A stretch of DNA of 64,000 nt, taken from Flavobacterium sp. Root901. GTDB lineage: Bacteria; Bacteroidota; Bacteroidia; Flavobacteriales; Flavobacteriaceae. The notes under the pieces are model-generated. The model saw only the letters and a program-made list of their open reading frames with translations, was not told where the DNA came from and did not search any database. Location of the stretch: contig NZ_LMJB01000005.1 of the NCBI RefSeq assembly GCF_001429765.1, positions 1,207,556 through 1,271,555 on the forward strand, read 5' to 3'. A program made the translations under genes and the position numbers. This document shows positions 7,964 through 17,916 of the stretch, piece by piece. Position 1 is the stretch's first letter. Every line of letters begins with the position of its first letter.

Positions 7964-9262
7964 ATGAAGAATCTAGTTGAAGAATTAAAGTGGCGCGGTT
8001 TATACCATGATAGCATGCCAGGAACGGAAGAACAATTGCTAAAAGAGGTAACGGCGGCATATATTGGTTTTGATCCAACAGCAGATTCGCTGCATATTGG
8101 CAGTATGGTTCAGATTATTTTATTGGTTCATTTAAAGAATTTCGGTCATCAGCCAATTGCTCTTGTGGGCGGTGCGACCGGAATGATTGGTGATCCGTCC
8201 GGAAAATCTGATGAAAGAAATTTGCTGAACGAAGAAACTTTGGCTAAAAACGTTGCCGGAATCAAAAGTGTTCTGTCTCGTTTCTTAGACTTTAATTCAA
8301 AAGAACCAAATGCTCCGGTTATGGTAAATAACTATGACTGGATGAAAGAATTCTCGTTTATTGATTTTGCCCGTGAAGTTGGAAAACGAATCACGGTAAA
8401 TTATATGATGGCGAAGGATTCTGTTAAAAAGCGATTAAACGGAGAAATAGGTGAAGGAATGTCTTTTACCGAATTTACCTATCAATTAATTCAGGGATAC
8501 GATTTTTATCATTTATATAAAAACAATAACTGCGTTTTGCAAATGGGAGGTTCTGACCAATGGGGAAATATCACCACGGGAACAGAATTAGTGCGCAGAA
8601 TGGGAGGAGAAAGTGCAAAAGCTTTTGCCTTGACAACACCATTAATTACAAAAGCAGACGGATCAAAATTTGGAAAATCTGAAGGAGGAAACGTTTGGCT
8701 GGATGCTGATAAAACTTCTGTTTACAAATTTTACCAGTTTTGGGTAAATGCTACAGATGCAGACGCAGAAAAATATATTAAAATCTTTACTTTCTTAGAT
8801 AGAGAAACAATTGACGGTTTAATTGCAGAACATCAGGCGGCACCGCATTTAAGAATTCTGCAGAAGAAACTGGCAGAAGAGATTACTGTTTTTGTTCACA
8901 GCAGAGAAGAATTGGAAAAAGCAATTCAGGCTTCAAATATTTTATTCGGAAATTCTACTGCAGAAGATTTGAAACAATTAGATGAGGCGACTTTCTTAGA
9001 AGTTTTTGACGGAGTTCCGCAAGCTGAAATCGCAAAAGCTGACTTAGAAAACGGATTGGATATTGTTACGGTTTTAAATGAAAAAACAGGTTTCTTTAAA
9101 TCTAACGGAGAAGCAAGAAGAGCGTTAACAGCAAATTCAATTTCTGTAAACAGAGAAAAAATCAAAGAAGATTTTGTTTTGACTGCAAATGACTTAATCA
9201 ACAATCAGTTTGTGCTGTTACAAAGTGGAAAGAAAAACTATTTTGTAATAAGAGTAGTTTAA
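7964..9262 (+). CDS. tyrS: Tyrosyl-tRNA synthetase
   Basis: The 432-residue class I synthetase charges tRNA-Tyr. It has the HIGH-like motif HIGS at residues 44-47 in [11 protein letters not shown], the tyrosine-site segments [13 protein letters not shown] and [13 protein letters not shown], and the KMSKS counterpart KFGKS in [11 protein letters not shown]. The last 70 residues form an S4 RNA-binding domain ([14 protein letters not shown]). Length and order are normal for bacterial TyrRS. ATG 7964 is taken as the start because it follows the -7 box and begins the usual [13 protein letters not shown] terminator lies 80 bp downstream inside the opposing gene. Confidence 0.96.
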   Translation: MKNLVEELKWRGLYHDSMPGTEEQLLKEVTAAYIGFDPTADSLHIGSMVQIILLVHLKNFGHQPIALVGGATGMIGDPSGKSDERNLLNEETLAKNVAGIKSVLSRFLDFNSKEPNAPVMVNNYDWMKEFSFIDFAREVGKRITVNYMMAKDSVKKRLNGEIGEGMSFTEFTYQLIQGYDFYHLYKNNNCVLQMGGSDQWGNITTGTELVRRMGGESAKAFALTTPLITKADGSKFGKSEGGNVWLDADKTSVYKFYQFWVNATDADAEKYIKIFTFLDRETIDGLIAEHQAAPHLRILQKKLAEEITVFVHSREELEKAIQASNILFGNSTAEDLKQLDEATFLEVFDGVPQAEIAKADLENGLDIVTVLNEKTGFFKSNGEARRALTANSISVNREKIKEDFVLTANDLINNQFVLLQSGKKNYFVIRVV

Positions 9263-9296
9263 TTGTATTTTCCGATTAAATGAATCAACAATTAAA

Positions 9297-10277
9297 CTAT
9301 AAAACCATCAAATTACAGCCACGAATATCAGAATTATCAAAACGTCCCAATACCTCAAAAGAGTTGTTGGGATTTTTTTTGCCTAAATCCTGTGTTGCGA
9401 TAAAAGAGCAGGAATTAATATTTGCCAAATCGATAACATTTATACCGCCTGTTTTTCCATTGTTCACGTAAGTAAGAGCATCTTCCGGATCACGAACTAA
9501 AATATGCATCCACGACGGACATTCAAAAACACCTTCGCCAAGAGAATAAGCTTGCGCTAAAAGTTCGGTCATTCCGTATTCTGAATGAATAGAAGAAACA
9601 CCAAAACCTTTGCAGAGTATTTCATGAAGTTCTTCGCGAATCATTTCCTTGCGTTTTCCTTTCATTCCTCCGGTTTCCATAATAATGGTATTTTGAAGAT
9701 TGAATTGATGTTTTTCAATCAAATCTAATAAGGCATACGTAACGCCAATTAAAATCACATTTTGACCAGATTCATCAAGTTCTGTAAGTTTCTTAATTAA
9801 GTCATCGTGATTGTGTAAATAAAACCCGCTTTCAGGCTGATCCGATAGCTTTATCAGATCTTCAACCATGTAGATAAGCGAAGATCCCTCTCGTTCGAGA
9901 TAAGATGGCAAAAGAGCTAAAACAACATAATCTTCGATATTGCCATAAAATTCAGAAAACCCTTTGCGGTAACTTTCCTTATATAGGGAAATATCGGTCA
10001 CTAAATGGCGACTGGTAATCATTCCGGTTGTACCGCTGCTGGTAAAAGTGACCTGAACAGGATCATTGTGTGATACAACGTCATGACTTTTGAAAAACTG
10101 AATAGGCAAAAACGGAATTTGCTGTAGTGATTTTACCTGCTGTACATCCGTCTTCAAGAAATCACAAAAATCACGATATACGGCATTATTCGCGTATTGA
10201 TAGCGAAAGACTTTTAATGCTGTTTTTTCAAATTGTTTATGGCTTGAAATCGTAAATATATCGCTGGCTGTAATCAA
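9297..10277 (-). CDS. LuxE-like acyl-protein synthetase / acyltransferase
   Basis: The 326-residue protein resembles the LuxE family of adenylate-forming acyl-protein synthetases. It has the signature FTSSGTTGMITSRH for ATP/acyl binding, the mid-region EREGSSLIYMVEDLI, METGGMKGKRKEM, and the C-terminal IHSEYGMTELLAQAYS typical of ANL-type folds. In Bacteroidota it is a single gene of unknown physiological acyl target. No ATG fits the N-terminus. The TTG at 10295 overlaps the likely -7 box (10293-10300), so the TTG at 10277 (protein ITASDIFTISS) is the more probable start. The 3' end overlaps the tyrS terminator. Confidence 0.82.
   Translation of the reverse strand: MITASDIFTISSHKQFEKTALKVFRYQYANNAVYRDFCDFLKTDVQQVKSLQQIPFLPIQFFKSHDVVSHNDPVQVTFTSSGTTGMITSRHLVTDISLYKESYRKGFSEFYGNIEDYVVLALLPSYLEREGSSLIYMVEDLIKLSDQPESGFYLHNHDDLIKKLTELDESGQNVILIGVTYALLDLIEKHQFNLQNTIIMETGGMKGKRKEMIREELHEILCKGFGVSSIHSEYGMTELLAQAYSLGEGVFECPSWMHILVRDPEDALTYVNNGKTGGINVIDLANINSCSFIATQDLGKKNPNNSFEVLGRFDNSDIRGCNLMVL
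9345..9380 (+). terminator. tyrS terminator inside the opposing acyltransferase gene
   Basis: Stem TCCCAA (9345-9350) / TTGGGA (9367-9372) is followed by eight T. On the other strand these bases encode the last residues of the LuxE-like protein. Confidence 0.65.
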
Positions 10278-10292
10278 AACTTGTTTTTTGTG

Positions 10293-10300
10293 CAAAGATA
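10293..10300 (-). promoter_or_regulatory. -7 box that decides the acyltransferase start
   Basis: TATCTTTG on the minus strand is an exact TAnnTTTG. Its last three bases are the upstream TTG of the open frame, so transcription should begin downstream of that codon and translation must use the TTG at 10277. Confidence 0.55.
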
Positions 10301-10728
10301 TTGTTTTTCGGTTGATAGTTTGTAGTTTTTGACTGCTGGGTTCAATATTTCCGAGTAGTTAGGAATTTGATTAAAATTAAAAGCCTTAAACAAATGCAAT
10401 AGTGAATAATTGAATATTTCTAAATAAAAATATATGTTTTGATGTTTCTAAACCTCTCTAATAAATTATTTTCCTAAACTCTGTAAAGTATTGTTTTTTA
10501 ATCAATATCCTGTTATTTCTGTTGTAGGATGAGTTGATGTAGATGATTTTCAAAATATTTAAAAATCAACATGTTTGTTTGTTTTGTCTTTTAAGTATTT
10601 GTTAAATTATTAGTTATTAACGTAATAATATTAATTATAAGTTAATATTCAATAACAAAATATAAGCATCTTTTTTCTTCTATTTATCAGAAATTAACTC
10701 TAAAATAAAATTTAACCATTTGTTTATT
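10301..10728. other. AT-rich gene-free spacer before the Rhs island
   Basis: About 430 bp without a supportable gene. Base composition falls sharply, and the stretch 10600-10660 is almost entirely A/T with TTAATA-type words. It probably contains the promoter of the Rhs operon, but no clear TAnnTTTG box is visible. Confidence 0.5.
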
Positions 10729-13700
10729 ATGAAAAAAAAAATATGTTTTATGCTGCTGTTTATCAATTGTATGGCTTATTCGCAGTTGACATACAAAGAA
10801 CCGCTAGTCGAAAGTATTCATTCACCAAATGCTACAGAGCTGGGTAAATATGGTGATATCCCTGTTAGTTTTTACACAGGAGAAACCAATATTTCAATTC
10901 CAATTTATCAAATAAATGAAGGAGGAATTCCGCTTGATATTAACATGCAGTATAATAGCTCTGGTGTTTTAGTAAACTCAGTTCCGGGCTGGGTAGGTCA
11001 GAATTGGAGCCTAAATGCAGGTGGTATTATAACTCGTAGTGTAAAAGGATTTAGAGCCGATGAGTTTGATATAACAAAAGGAGAAAATTTAAATACAGTA
11101 ACGGAAAATTATGCAATTCATTTTAATTGGTTAACCGGTACAGGATCGCAGGGTTACTGGCCTTGGGCGATCCAAGGATATAAAAATGCATCGAATGTTT
11201 TAAATAATACAATATGGGATTCAGCTTCTAATTTATCAACTATAAATTCAAACTCAAATTATGCTGCTACTTCTGGACAAAATGGTGAATCTGCTAAGCT
11301 GCTATATCCGGATTTAGAGCCGGATATTTTTACATTTAACTTTATGGGGCATACTGGAAAATTCTTTCTTGGACAGGATGGGCAATGGAAAGTACAGTCT
11401 TCAAGTAATCTTAAAGTAATCTGCAGTTTTCCAAATGATTTGATTATGCCTTTATCTACACCTCCAAACAGTGGAACAGGTGCAACCTACCATGAATTTC
11501 CAAGAATTATCAATACAATTACTCTTTTAGATGAAGATGGTAATAAATTCTATTTTGGTGGACCAGGTGCTACAGAATTAACATTTCCAAATTTTGTTAA
11601 TCAGCATGATACACCTGTAGTTTCAAGTGCATGGTATTTAGCTTATGTGACTGATAAATTTGGTAACATTATTTATAGATTCGATTATGAAAGACAATAT
11701 TATGCAGCTCATTTTTATTTAAATTATGGGGTAATTAATGGTTTTCCTGAATCTGAAAATTACTCTCCAACAATTTCTCCAGATAATACTAATAATTGTG
11801 ATAGTCGTACTATAAAAGGAGTAGGACAATTGATACTTCCTGTTTACCTTAAGAAGATAACGATGCCCAGATCTGGAAGTATTATAGAATTTAATTCGTC
11901 CATTTCTAATGCAATGAAATTTAAGCAGGACGATAATCCATTATTTCCCCTTAATAGTTTATATAACACTACTAACGATATGTTGAATTTTGAGCCTCTA
12001 TATTTTTCGGGAAGATTGTCAGATTTTACGACTTTAAATCCCGAAGCAAATAATGGATATCCAAGTAATGATGTTGCACTTTCTTCATTAAAATGGAAAA
12101 AACTTGACAATATTGTTGTAAAAGATAAAAGCTCTTCACAAGTTTACAATTTTACATTTGATTATGAAAATCAGCCAGACAGGAGGTTGTTTTTAAAAAG
12201 TATGGTTCTAAATACTGATAAAAAATATTCATTTGAATATTATTATAATAATTTATTACCAAACTTTATGTCAAGTGCAATTGATCATTTAGGCTACTAT
12301 AATGGACATCGCTTTAATTTTACTTGCAGTTCTTATGCGTATACATTCTGGAGAAATTATAAGACAGAAAGAGAAACTCATCCAGATTATGTTAAATATG
12401 GATCTCTAACTAAAATCACTTATCCAACAGGAGGAGTTTCTGAATTTGAATTTGAACCACATACCTATTCAAAGGCAATAGATAAAAATGGTACTCTTTT
12501 AAGTGTTGCCAGTGATGGTATTATTGGTGGGTTAAGAATAAAGAAGATTACTAATAAGGATGGGAAAGGCAACTCATATATAAAAGAATATTTATATAAG
12601 AATGATATAAGTGCAACTAGGTCAAGTGGAAATTTATTATTTTCTCCAACATATTTTGTTGAGGGAATACATTATAATGGAACATCAGCTGCAGAAGTTT
12701 GTAAAGAAATAAATATTAACCCAACCATTAGGTTAACAAATTTGTCAGGGAATACAATTGAATATGAAACTGTTATTGAAAAAGAAACGAATTCTGTTAA
12801 TGCAACAAATTCTATAGGATATACAATTTATAAATATTCTAATTATTCACAATTTCCTGATTTACCTGCAAATTGCTCGATTCCTGATAATAAGTTTAAA
12901 TATCCAAGAACTGACAAAGGTATTGAAAGAGGAAAGCTATTAGAAAAATCTATATATGATAATACTAATATATTAAAAGCAAAAAATACTTATCTATATC
13001 AGGCAAATCAAAATTTAAAAGTTAATGCCATAGCGGGTAAATATAGAGGAGGCAGTGTTTATGAATTGTCTCCGTATCAAATTTTTTATACAGATAAATA
13101 TCTTACTGACGAAAAAGAAGAAATATTTAGTTCTAGTGGTTCCACATCTAAAATTAAGAAGCATACCTATAAAAGATATCCTGATGTATCCGGGACAATT
13201 ATAAATGGAGGTGACTTGTATAAAAATACAGATTATGAGCTATACAATGTATCTGGTGGAATAGCGAGTGGAATTTTAACAACATATAAATATCCATTTG
13301 ATTATACTGATGCTATAAATACAAATATGTATAATAATAGAATAATTCCGTCTATCTACGAAAAAAACGAACTAATTACAGGAGATCCTTCTGAACCAAA
13401 TGATAGTACAATTTTATCTGAACAACAAACTGTTTATACGGAAATTAGTGGATGGTATGATATTATTCAAGTTCCACAATCTGTACTATATAAAAAAGGC
13501 AACAGCAGTTTCGAGACGAAATTTAGATATTTAAAATACAGTTATGATGGAAACCTTCAAGAATATAAAATTGAAAATGGTGCTCCAAATTGTATTATTT
13601 GGGGGTATAATGAGACAAAGCCTATAGCTAAAATTGAGAACGCAACTTATGCGAGTATCACTTTAAGTCTAATTACTGCCGCACAGACTGCATCAAATAC

Positions 13701-13926
13701 TGGAACCGAAGCAGACTTACTTATAGCATTAACAAATTTGCGAAATGCATTGCCAAGCGCAATGGTAACTACTTATACATATATTCCGCTTGTGGGAGTA
13801 AGTACAATTACTGATTCTAAAGGGGATAAAAATACATATGCCTATGATAGTTCCGGTAGATTACGATTTGTTAAAGATGCACAAGGTAATTTATTGTCAG
13901 AGAACCAATATCACTATAAAAACTAA
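10729..13926 (+). CDS. Sec-exported Rhs/YD-repeat family protein (first of a tandem pair)
   Basis: The 1065-residue protein has an N-terminal Sec signal (MKKKICFMLLFINCMAYSQ). An SpvB-like opening follows, GDIPVSFYTGETNISIPIYQ and VPGWVGQNWSLNAGGIITR, then a long beta-rich repeat region with YD-repeat-like strands, ending in TYAYDSSGRLRFVKDAQGNL. There is no Rhs core motif or toxin-like tail, no lipobox and no T9SS sorting domain. The second Rhs gene starts 7 bp downstream, so the pair is an operon. Codons are AT-richer than in flanking genes, which hints at transfer. Start: the ATG at 10729 rather than the TTG at 10720, because it begins the signal peptide. Role unknown; it may be a shell partner for the second protein. 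Confidence 0.85.
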   Translation: MKKKICFMLLFINCMAYSQLTYKEPLVESIHSPNATELGKYGDIPVSFYTGETNISIPIYQINEGGIPLDINMQYNSSGVLVNSVPGWVGQNWSLNAGGIITRSVKGFRADEFDITKGENLNTVTENYAIHFNWLTGTGSQGYWPWAIQGYKNASNVLNNTIWDSASNLSTINSNSNYAATSGQNGESAKLLYPDLEPDIFTFNFMGHTGKFFLGQDGQWKVQSSSNLKVICSFPNDLIMPLSTPPNSGTGATYHEFPRIINTITLLDEDGNKFYFGGPGATELTFPNFVNQHDTPVVSSAWYLAYVTDKFGNIIYRFDYERQYYAAHFYLNYGVINGFPESENYSPTISPDNTNNCDSRTIKGVGQLILPVYLKKITMPRSGSIIEFNSSISNAMKFKQDDNPLFPLNSLYNTTNDMLNFEPLYFSGRLSDFTTLNPEANNGYPSNDVALSSLKWKKLDNIVVKDKSSSQVYNFTFDYENQPDRRLFLKSMVLNTDKKYSFEYYYNNLLPNFMSSAIDHLGYYNGHRFNFTCSSYAYTFWRNYKTERETHPDYVKYGSLTKITYPTGGVSEFEFEPHTYSKAIDKNGTLLSVASDGIIGGLRIKKITNKDGKGNSYIKEYLYKNDISATRSSGNLLFSPTYFVEGIHYNGTSAAEVCKEININPTIRLTNLSGNTIEYETVIEKETNSVNATNSIGYTIYKYSNYSQFPDLPANCSIPDNKFKYPRTDKGIERGKLLEKSIYDNTNILKAKNTYLYQANQNLKVNAIAGKYRGGSVYELSPYQIFYTDKYLTDEKEEIFSSSGSTSKIKKHTYKRYPDVSGTIINGGDLYKNTDYELYNVSGGIASGILTTYKYPFDYTDAINTNMYNNRIIPSIYEKNELITGDPSEPNDSTILSEQQTVYTEISGWYDIIQVPQSVLYKKGNSSFETKFRYLKYSYDGNLQEYKIENGAPNCIIWGYNETKPIAKIENATYASITLSLITAAQTASNTGTEADLLIALTNLRNALPSAMVTTYTYIPLVGVSTITDSKGDKNTYAYDSSGRLRFVKDAQGNLLSENQYHYKN

Positions 13927-13933
13927 TCTTACA

Positions 13934-16900
13934 ATGAAGAAAATAAATTACTACATAGCCATTTTATTGTTTTTTATAATTACAACATCACAGTCACAAA
14001 CTATTTATAATCCAGTTTTATTTAGTAATGAAAATTATATTTTCACACGTAGTTTTCAAGTACCTATGACAACAATTTCAGGAATTGTTAATAATAGCGA
14101 TGTTACTGAGAATATTACTTATTTTGATGGTTTAGGAAGACCAATACAAAAAATAGATATAAAGGCCTCGCCAAGTATGAAAGATGTTATAACACATATA
14201 AGTTATGACGAGTTTGGCAGAAAGTTTAGAGATTATCTTCCGTATATGGATACTTCTAGCAGTCTAGCTTCTTATAGAATAGCTGCTGAAACAAACACAA
14301 ATGCTTATTATATATCAAATTTTTCTTCAGATGTCAATAGCACCAGTCCAAACCCTTTTTCTCAAAAAGTATTTGAATCTTCTCCTTTAAATAGAACTCT
14401 GCAACAAGGTGCTCCGGGTAAAGATTGGGCATTAGGTTCAGGACATGAAATAAAAACTGATTATCAGACTAATATTTCAAATGAGGTAAAATATTATGTT
14501 GTGACTACTGTACTTGATCCATCCGGAATTTATGTTCCAACTCTTACAAATCCTTCTAATTATGATCCTGGACAACTTATAAAAACAATAAATAAAGATG
14601 AAAACTGGACGAGCGGAAATAATAACACAACTGAAGAATTTAAAGATAATCGTGGTAATATAATTCTTAAGAGATCATATAATGCTGCAGTTGCGCATGA
14701 CACTTATTATATTTATGATATATTTGGAAATTTAACCTATGTGCTGCCTCCTAAAGCTAATGGTGCAATTACTACTGCTGTTTTAAATGATTTGTGTTAT
14801 CAATACCGTTATGACTCACGTAATCGTATTGCAGAAAAAAAGTTGCCTGGTAAAGATTGGGAATATATAATTTATGATAAACTGGACAGGCTAATCTTAA
14901 CGCAAGATGCTAATTTAAGAGCCGTTAATAAGTGGATGTTTACTAAATACGATGCATTTAATAGAACCGTATATACAGGTGAGTATGTAAACGCAACGCA
15001 AACAACAAGAGCAGCTGTGCAGACATTGGCTGATGCTGGTACTACTATTTTAGAGAGCAAACTAACAACAGCTTTAACAATTAATGGTACAGTTGTAAAT
15101 TATACAAACAATGCTTTTCCAATTTCGGGAATCGATTTGCTTACTATAAATTATTATGATGATTATCTAAATATAAATTTAGAAGGAGGAGCATCTGTAA
15201 TGTCATACGGTGTTACTCCAATAACTAATGCTAAAGGGTTGACTACATGTACTAAAGTTCGTGTTCTAGGTACTTCAAATTGGATTACAACAGCTAACTA
15301 TTATGATTCAAAAGGAAGATCTATTTACTATTATAATAAAAATAATTATTTGAATACAGTGAATACTGTAAAATATCAACTAGATTTTGGAGGAAATGTA
15401 TTAGAAACGACCACTACACATCTAAGAACTGGTATTGTTCCAACTGTTTCAATTCAGATTCTAGATGTTTTTACTTATGACCATGCTGGAAGATTACTTA
15501 CTCAAAAACAAACAATTAATAACCAACAACCAGAATTAATTGTAAGTAATACTTATGATAATTTAGGACAGTTGATAAGTAAAGGAGTTGGGGGAAAAAT
15601 AGGGCAATCACGTTTGCAAAGTGTTGATTATAGCTATAATATTCGAGGTTGGCTTAAAAATATTAATGATGTTTCGTTAATGGGCACTGATTTATTTGCA
15701 CTTAAAATAAATTATAATACACCAACCTCTGGAAGTGGGCTGTTTAATGGAAACATTAGTCAAACTCAATGGAAGACTACTAATGAAGATTCAAGTTTAA
15801 AAAGTTATCTATATACGTATGACTCTTTAAATAGATTAACTTTAGCTAGTGATGTTTCTGCTAATAATCCAGGAAGGTATAATGAAAGTTTAAGCTATGA
15901 TAAGAACGGAAATATTACCAACCTAGCAAGATTAGGTAATACTAATGTTGCCGCTACAACATTTGGTAATATGGATATTCTAACTTATACATATGATAGT
16001 GGTAATAGACTCACAAAAGTTGAGGATGCTGGGAGTGTAGAAGGGTTTAGTAATGGATCTAATATAGCAACAGAATATACATATGATAATAACGGTAATA
16101 TGAAAACAGATGCGAATAAAGGGATAACTTCTATTTTGTATAACTATTTAGATTTGCCAATTAAATTAACTTTTGCTTCAGGGACAATTGACTATATCTA
16201 CGATGCAGCTGGCATAAAACAACGTAAAATTGTAACTGGAGGTAAAATAACTGATTATGCAGATAGTTTTATATATGAGGATAATATTCTGCAATTTTTT
16301 TCACAGTCGGAGGGGTATGTAGCCAATAATTCTGGAATTTTTAATTATATTTATCAATATGAAGATCATCTTGGAAATGTACGTTTAAGTTTTGACCAAA
16401 ATCTAAATGTAATTGAAGAAAATAATTATTATCCTTTTGGTCTAAAACAAAAAGGATATAATATTATAACTAATTCAGGCGGTAATTCCACAGCTCAAAA
16501 ATACAAATATAACAGTAAAGAGTGGCAGGATGATAATATTGGTGCACAACAATTAAATTTATATGATTATGGAGCTAGAAATTATGATCCAGCTTTAGGT
16601 CGTTGGATGAATATTGATCCTTTGATAGAATTAATGAGAGATAATTCAACATATGGTTTTGCATTTAATAACCCAATATATTTTGAGGACTATGATGGGT
16701 TAATTCCCATACCCCAAATAGTTAAGTCGATGAGAATTTCAAGTAGTTTCGGACTAAGAATGCATCCAATAAAACATACATGGAAAGGTCATGCAGGTAT
16801 AGATTTAACGGCTGGTACTGGAAATGATGTTAAATCTGCTGCTATAGGTACTATAGCAAAAGTAGGATGGGATCCAGATGGTTATGGGAAATATATTGTC

Positions 16901-17470
16901 GTTAAACATATTAATGGATATTATACTTTGTATGCACATCTAAGCAAAGTTAATGATGGAATAAAAATAGGGGAATCAGTTGGGAATGGAGAATCAATAG
17001 GGAAGTCTGGCAGTACTGGTGGCAGTACTGGTCCACATTTGCATTTTGAAATTATCAATGCACAATCTTTGGCAGAAGTTTTTAATAAAGCTAATAAAAT
17101 TGATCCAAATACCATTTATGATTTAAATGATAAACTTTATCCAAAAAAATCTAGTATATTTAATTTTAGTTTCGATAGCCCTTCTTTTAACTTCTCTGAC
17201 ATTATGGATTTAGAAATACCGAGTGTTTCAATACCCAATATTGGTACTTCGTCATCTTCGTCATCTTCATCTTCAAAACCAACATCAAAACTTACTTCGG
17301 TAAGTTCTATTAGTCCAGCATCTGTAGCAACTCCAGCATCAGGTTCACCAACAACAACTGCTACAGTTAGATCATCAACAAGTTCGCCTGCAGGTACAGC
17401 CACAAATTCAAGTTCTAAATCTAGTGCAGGCTTACCAATAAATAATTTTAAAAAATCACCACTTCTATGA
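13934..17470 (+). CDS. Rhs repeat protein with DUF6443-like N-domain and C-terminal M23 peptidase
   Basis: The 1178-residue protein has a Sec signal (about 1-21), a DUF6443-like region (about 35-120; ITYFDGLGRPIQKIDIKASP), many YD repeats (about 240-870) and the Rhs core YDYGARNYDPALGRW (from residue 877). After the core comes a complete M23/LytM endopeptidase domain: His953 and Asp957 in HAGID, His1002 in YAHL, His1035 and His1037 in HLHFE. That is the full zinc-ligand and catalytic set for cutting peptidoglycan cross-links. A Ser/Thr/Ala-rich tail (about 1100-1170) closes it. Position after the core is where polymorphic Rhs toxins carry their toxin. The stop overlaps the next lipoprotein gene by ATGA. 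ATG 13934 begins the signal peptide. Toxin activity is inference. Confidence 0.9.
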   Translation: MKKINYYIAILLFFIITTSQSQTIYNPVLFSNENYIFTRSFQVPMTTISGIVNNSDVTENITYFDGLGRPIQKIDIKASPSMKDVITHISYDEFGRKFRDYLPYMDTSSSLASYRIAAETNTNAYYISNFSSDVNSTSPNPFSQKVFESSPLNRTLQQGAPGKDWALGSGHEIKTDYQTNISNEVKYYVVTTVLDPSGIYVPTLTNPSNYDPGQLIKTINKDENWTSGNNNTTEEFKDNRGNIILKRSYNAAVAHDTYYIYDIFGNLTYVLPPKANGAITTAVLNDLCYQYRYDSRNRIAEKKLPGKDWEYIIYDKLDRLILTQDANLRAVNKWMFTKYDAFNRTVYTGEYVNATQTTRAAVQTLADAGTTILESKLTTALTINGTVVNYTNNAFPISGIDLLTINYYDDYLNINLEGGASVMSYGVTPITNAKGLTTCTKVRVLGTSNWITTANYYDSKGRSIYYYNKNNYLNTVNTVKYQLDFGGNVLETTTTHLRTGIVPTVSIQILDVFTYDHAGRLLTQKQTINNQQPELIVSNTYDNLGQLISKGVGGKIGQSRLQSVDYSYNIRGWLKNINDVSLMGTDLFALKINYNTPTSGSGLFNGNISQTQWKTTNEDSSLKSYLYTYDSLNRLTLASDVSANNPGRYNESLSYDKNGNITNLARLGNTNVAATTFGNMDILTYTYDSGNRLTKVEDAGSVEGFSNGSNIATEYTYDNNGNMKTDANKGITSILYNYLDLPIKLTFASGTIDYIYDAAGIKQRKIVTGGKITDYADSFIYEDNILQFFSQSEGYVANNSGIFNYIYQYEDHLGNVRLSFDQNLNVIEENNYYPFGLKQKGYNIITNSGGNSTAQKYKYNSKEWQDDNIGAQQLNLYDYGARNYDPALGRWMNIDPLIELMRDNSTYGFAFNNPIYFEDYDGLIPIPQIVKSMRISSSFGLRMHPIKHTWKGHAGIDLTAGTGNDVKSAAIGTIAKVGWDPDGYGKYIVVKHINGYYTLYAHLSKVNDGIKIGESVGNGESIGKSGSTGGSTGPHLHFEIINAQSLAEVFNKANKIDPNTIYDLNDKLYPKKSSIFNFSFDSPSFNFSDIMDLEIPSVSIPNIGTSSSSSSSSSKPTSKLTSVSSISPASVATPASGSPTTTATVRSSTSSPAGTATNSSSKSSAGLPINNFKKSPLL

Positions 17471-17916
17471 GAATTCTAAAAATTTTAATTATTGTCTTTT
17501 TTGTATCAAGTTGTACAAAAAATAAAGCTGACTTAAATCAATTTCAAAAATCACAAAAAGTAATTGAGCAAAAATCTTCGGAAGATTTTGATTCTTTTTT
17601 TAAATCCTTTTCTTTAGATAAGAATTTTAGACTTATGCATATTAAATTTCCTCTTAAGGGATTTAATTCTGATGAAAGTGAATTTGATTCACTAAATAAA
17701 CCATATTTATGGAAAAAAGAAGATTGGATTTTTTATTCAGAAGAAGATTTCAAAACGGGGAAAACAAAAGATGAAGTAAAAACAGATAAAATAAAAAAAG
17801 ATTCTTTGATAATTTATAGAATTTTTAAGGAAAATTCAGGATACGATATTCAATACACTTTTAAAAAAATAGACAATAAATGGAATCTTATATATTATTC
17901 ATATAAAAATTTTTAA
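17467..17916 (+). CDS. Small lipoprotein, candidate immunity protein (DUF4348-like)
   Basis: The 149-residue product has a lipoprotein signal (MRILKILIIVFFVSSC, Cys16), then EDFDSFFKSFSLDKNF, IKFPLKGF, and a Trp-rich middle and end (YLWKKEDWIFY, KWNLIYYSYKNF). This pattern recalls the NTF2-like DUF4348 family, though I am not certain. Its ATG overlaps the stop of the Rhs-M23 gene, so the two are translationally coupled. A membrane-anchored periplasmic protein is what would be needed to neutralise a peptidoglycan hydrolase, so an immunity role is the best guess. A strong terminator lies about 160 bp downstream, ending the unit. Confidence 0.75.
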   Translation: MRILKILIIVFFVSSCTKNKADLNQFQKSQKVIEQKSSEDFDSFFKSFSLDKNFRLMHIKFPLKGFNSDESEFDSLNKPYLWKKEDWIFYSEEDFKTGKTKDEVKTDKIKKDSLIIYRIFKENSGYDIQYTFKKIDNKWNLIYYSYKNF

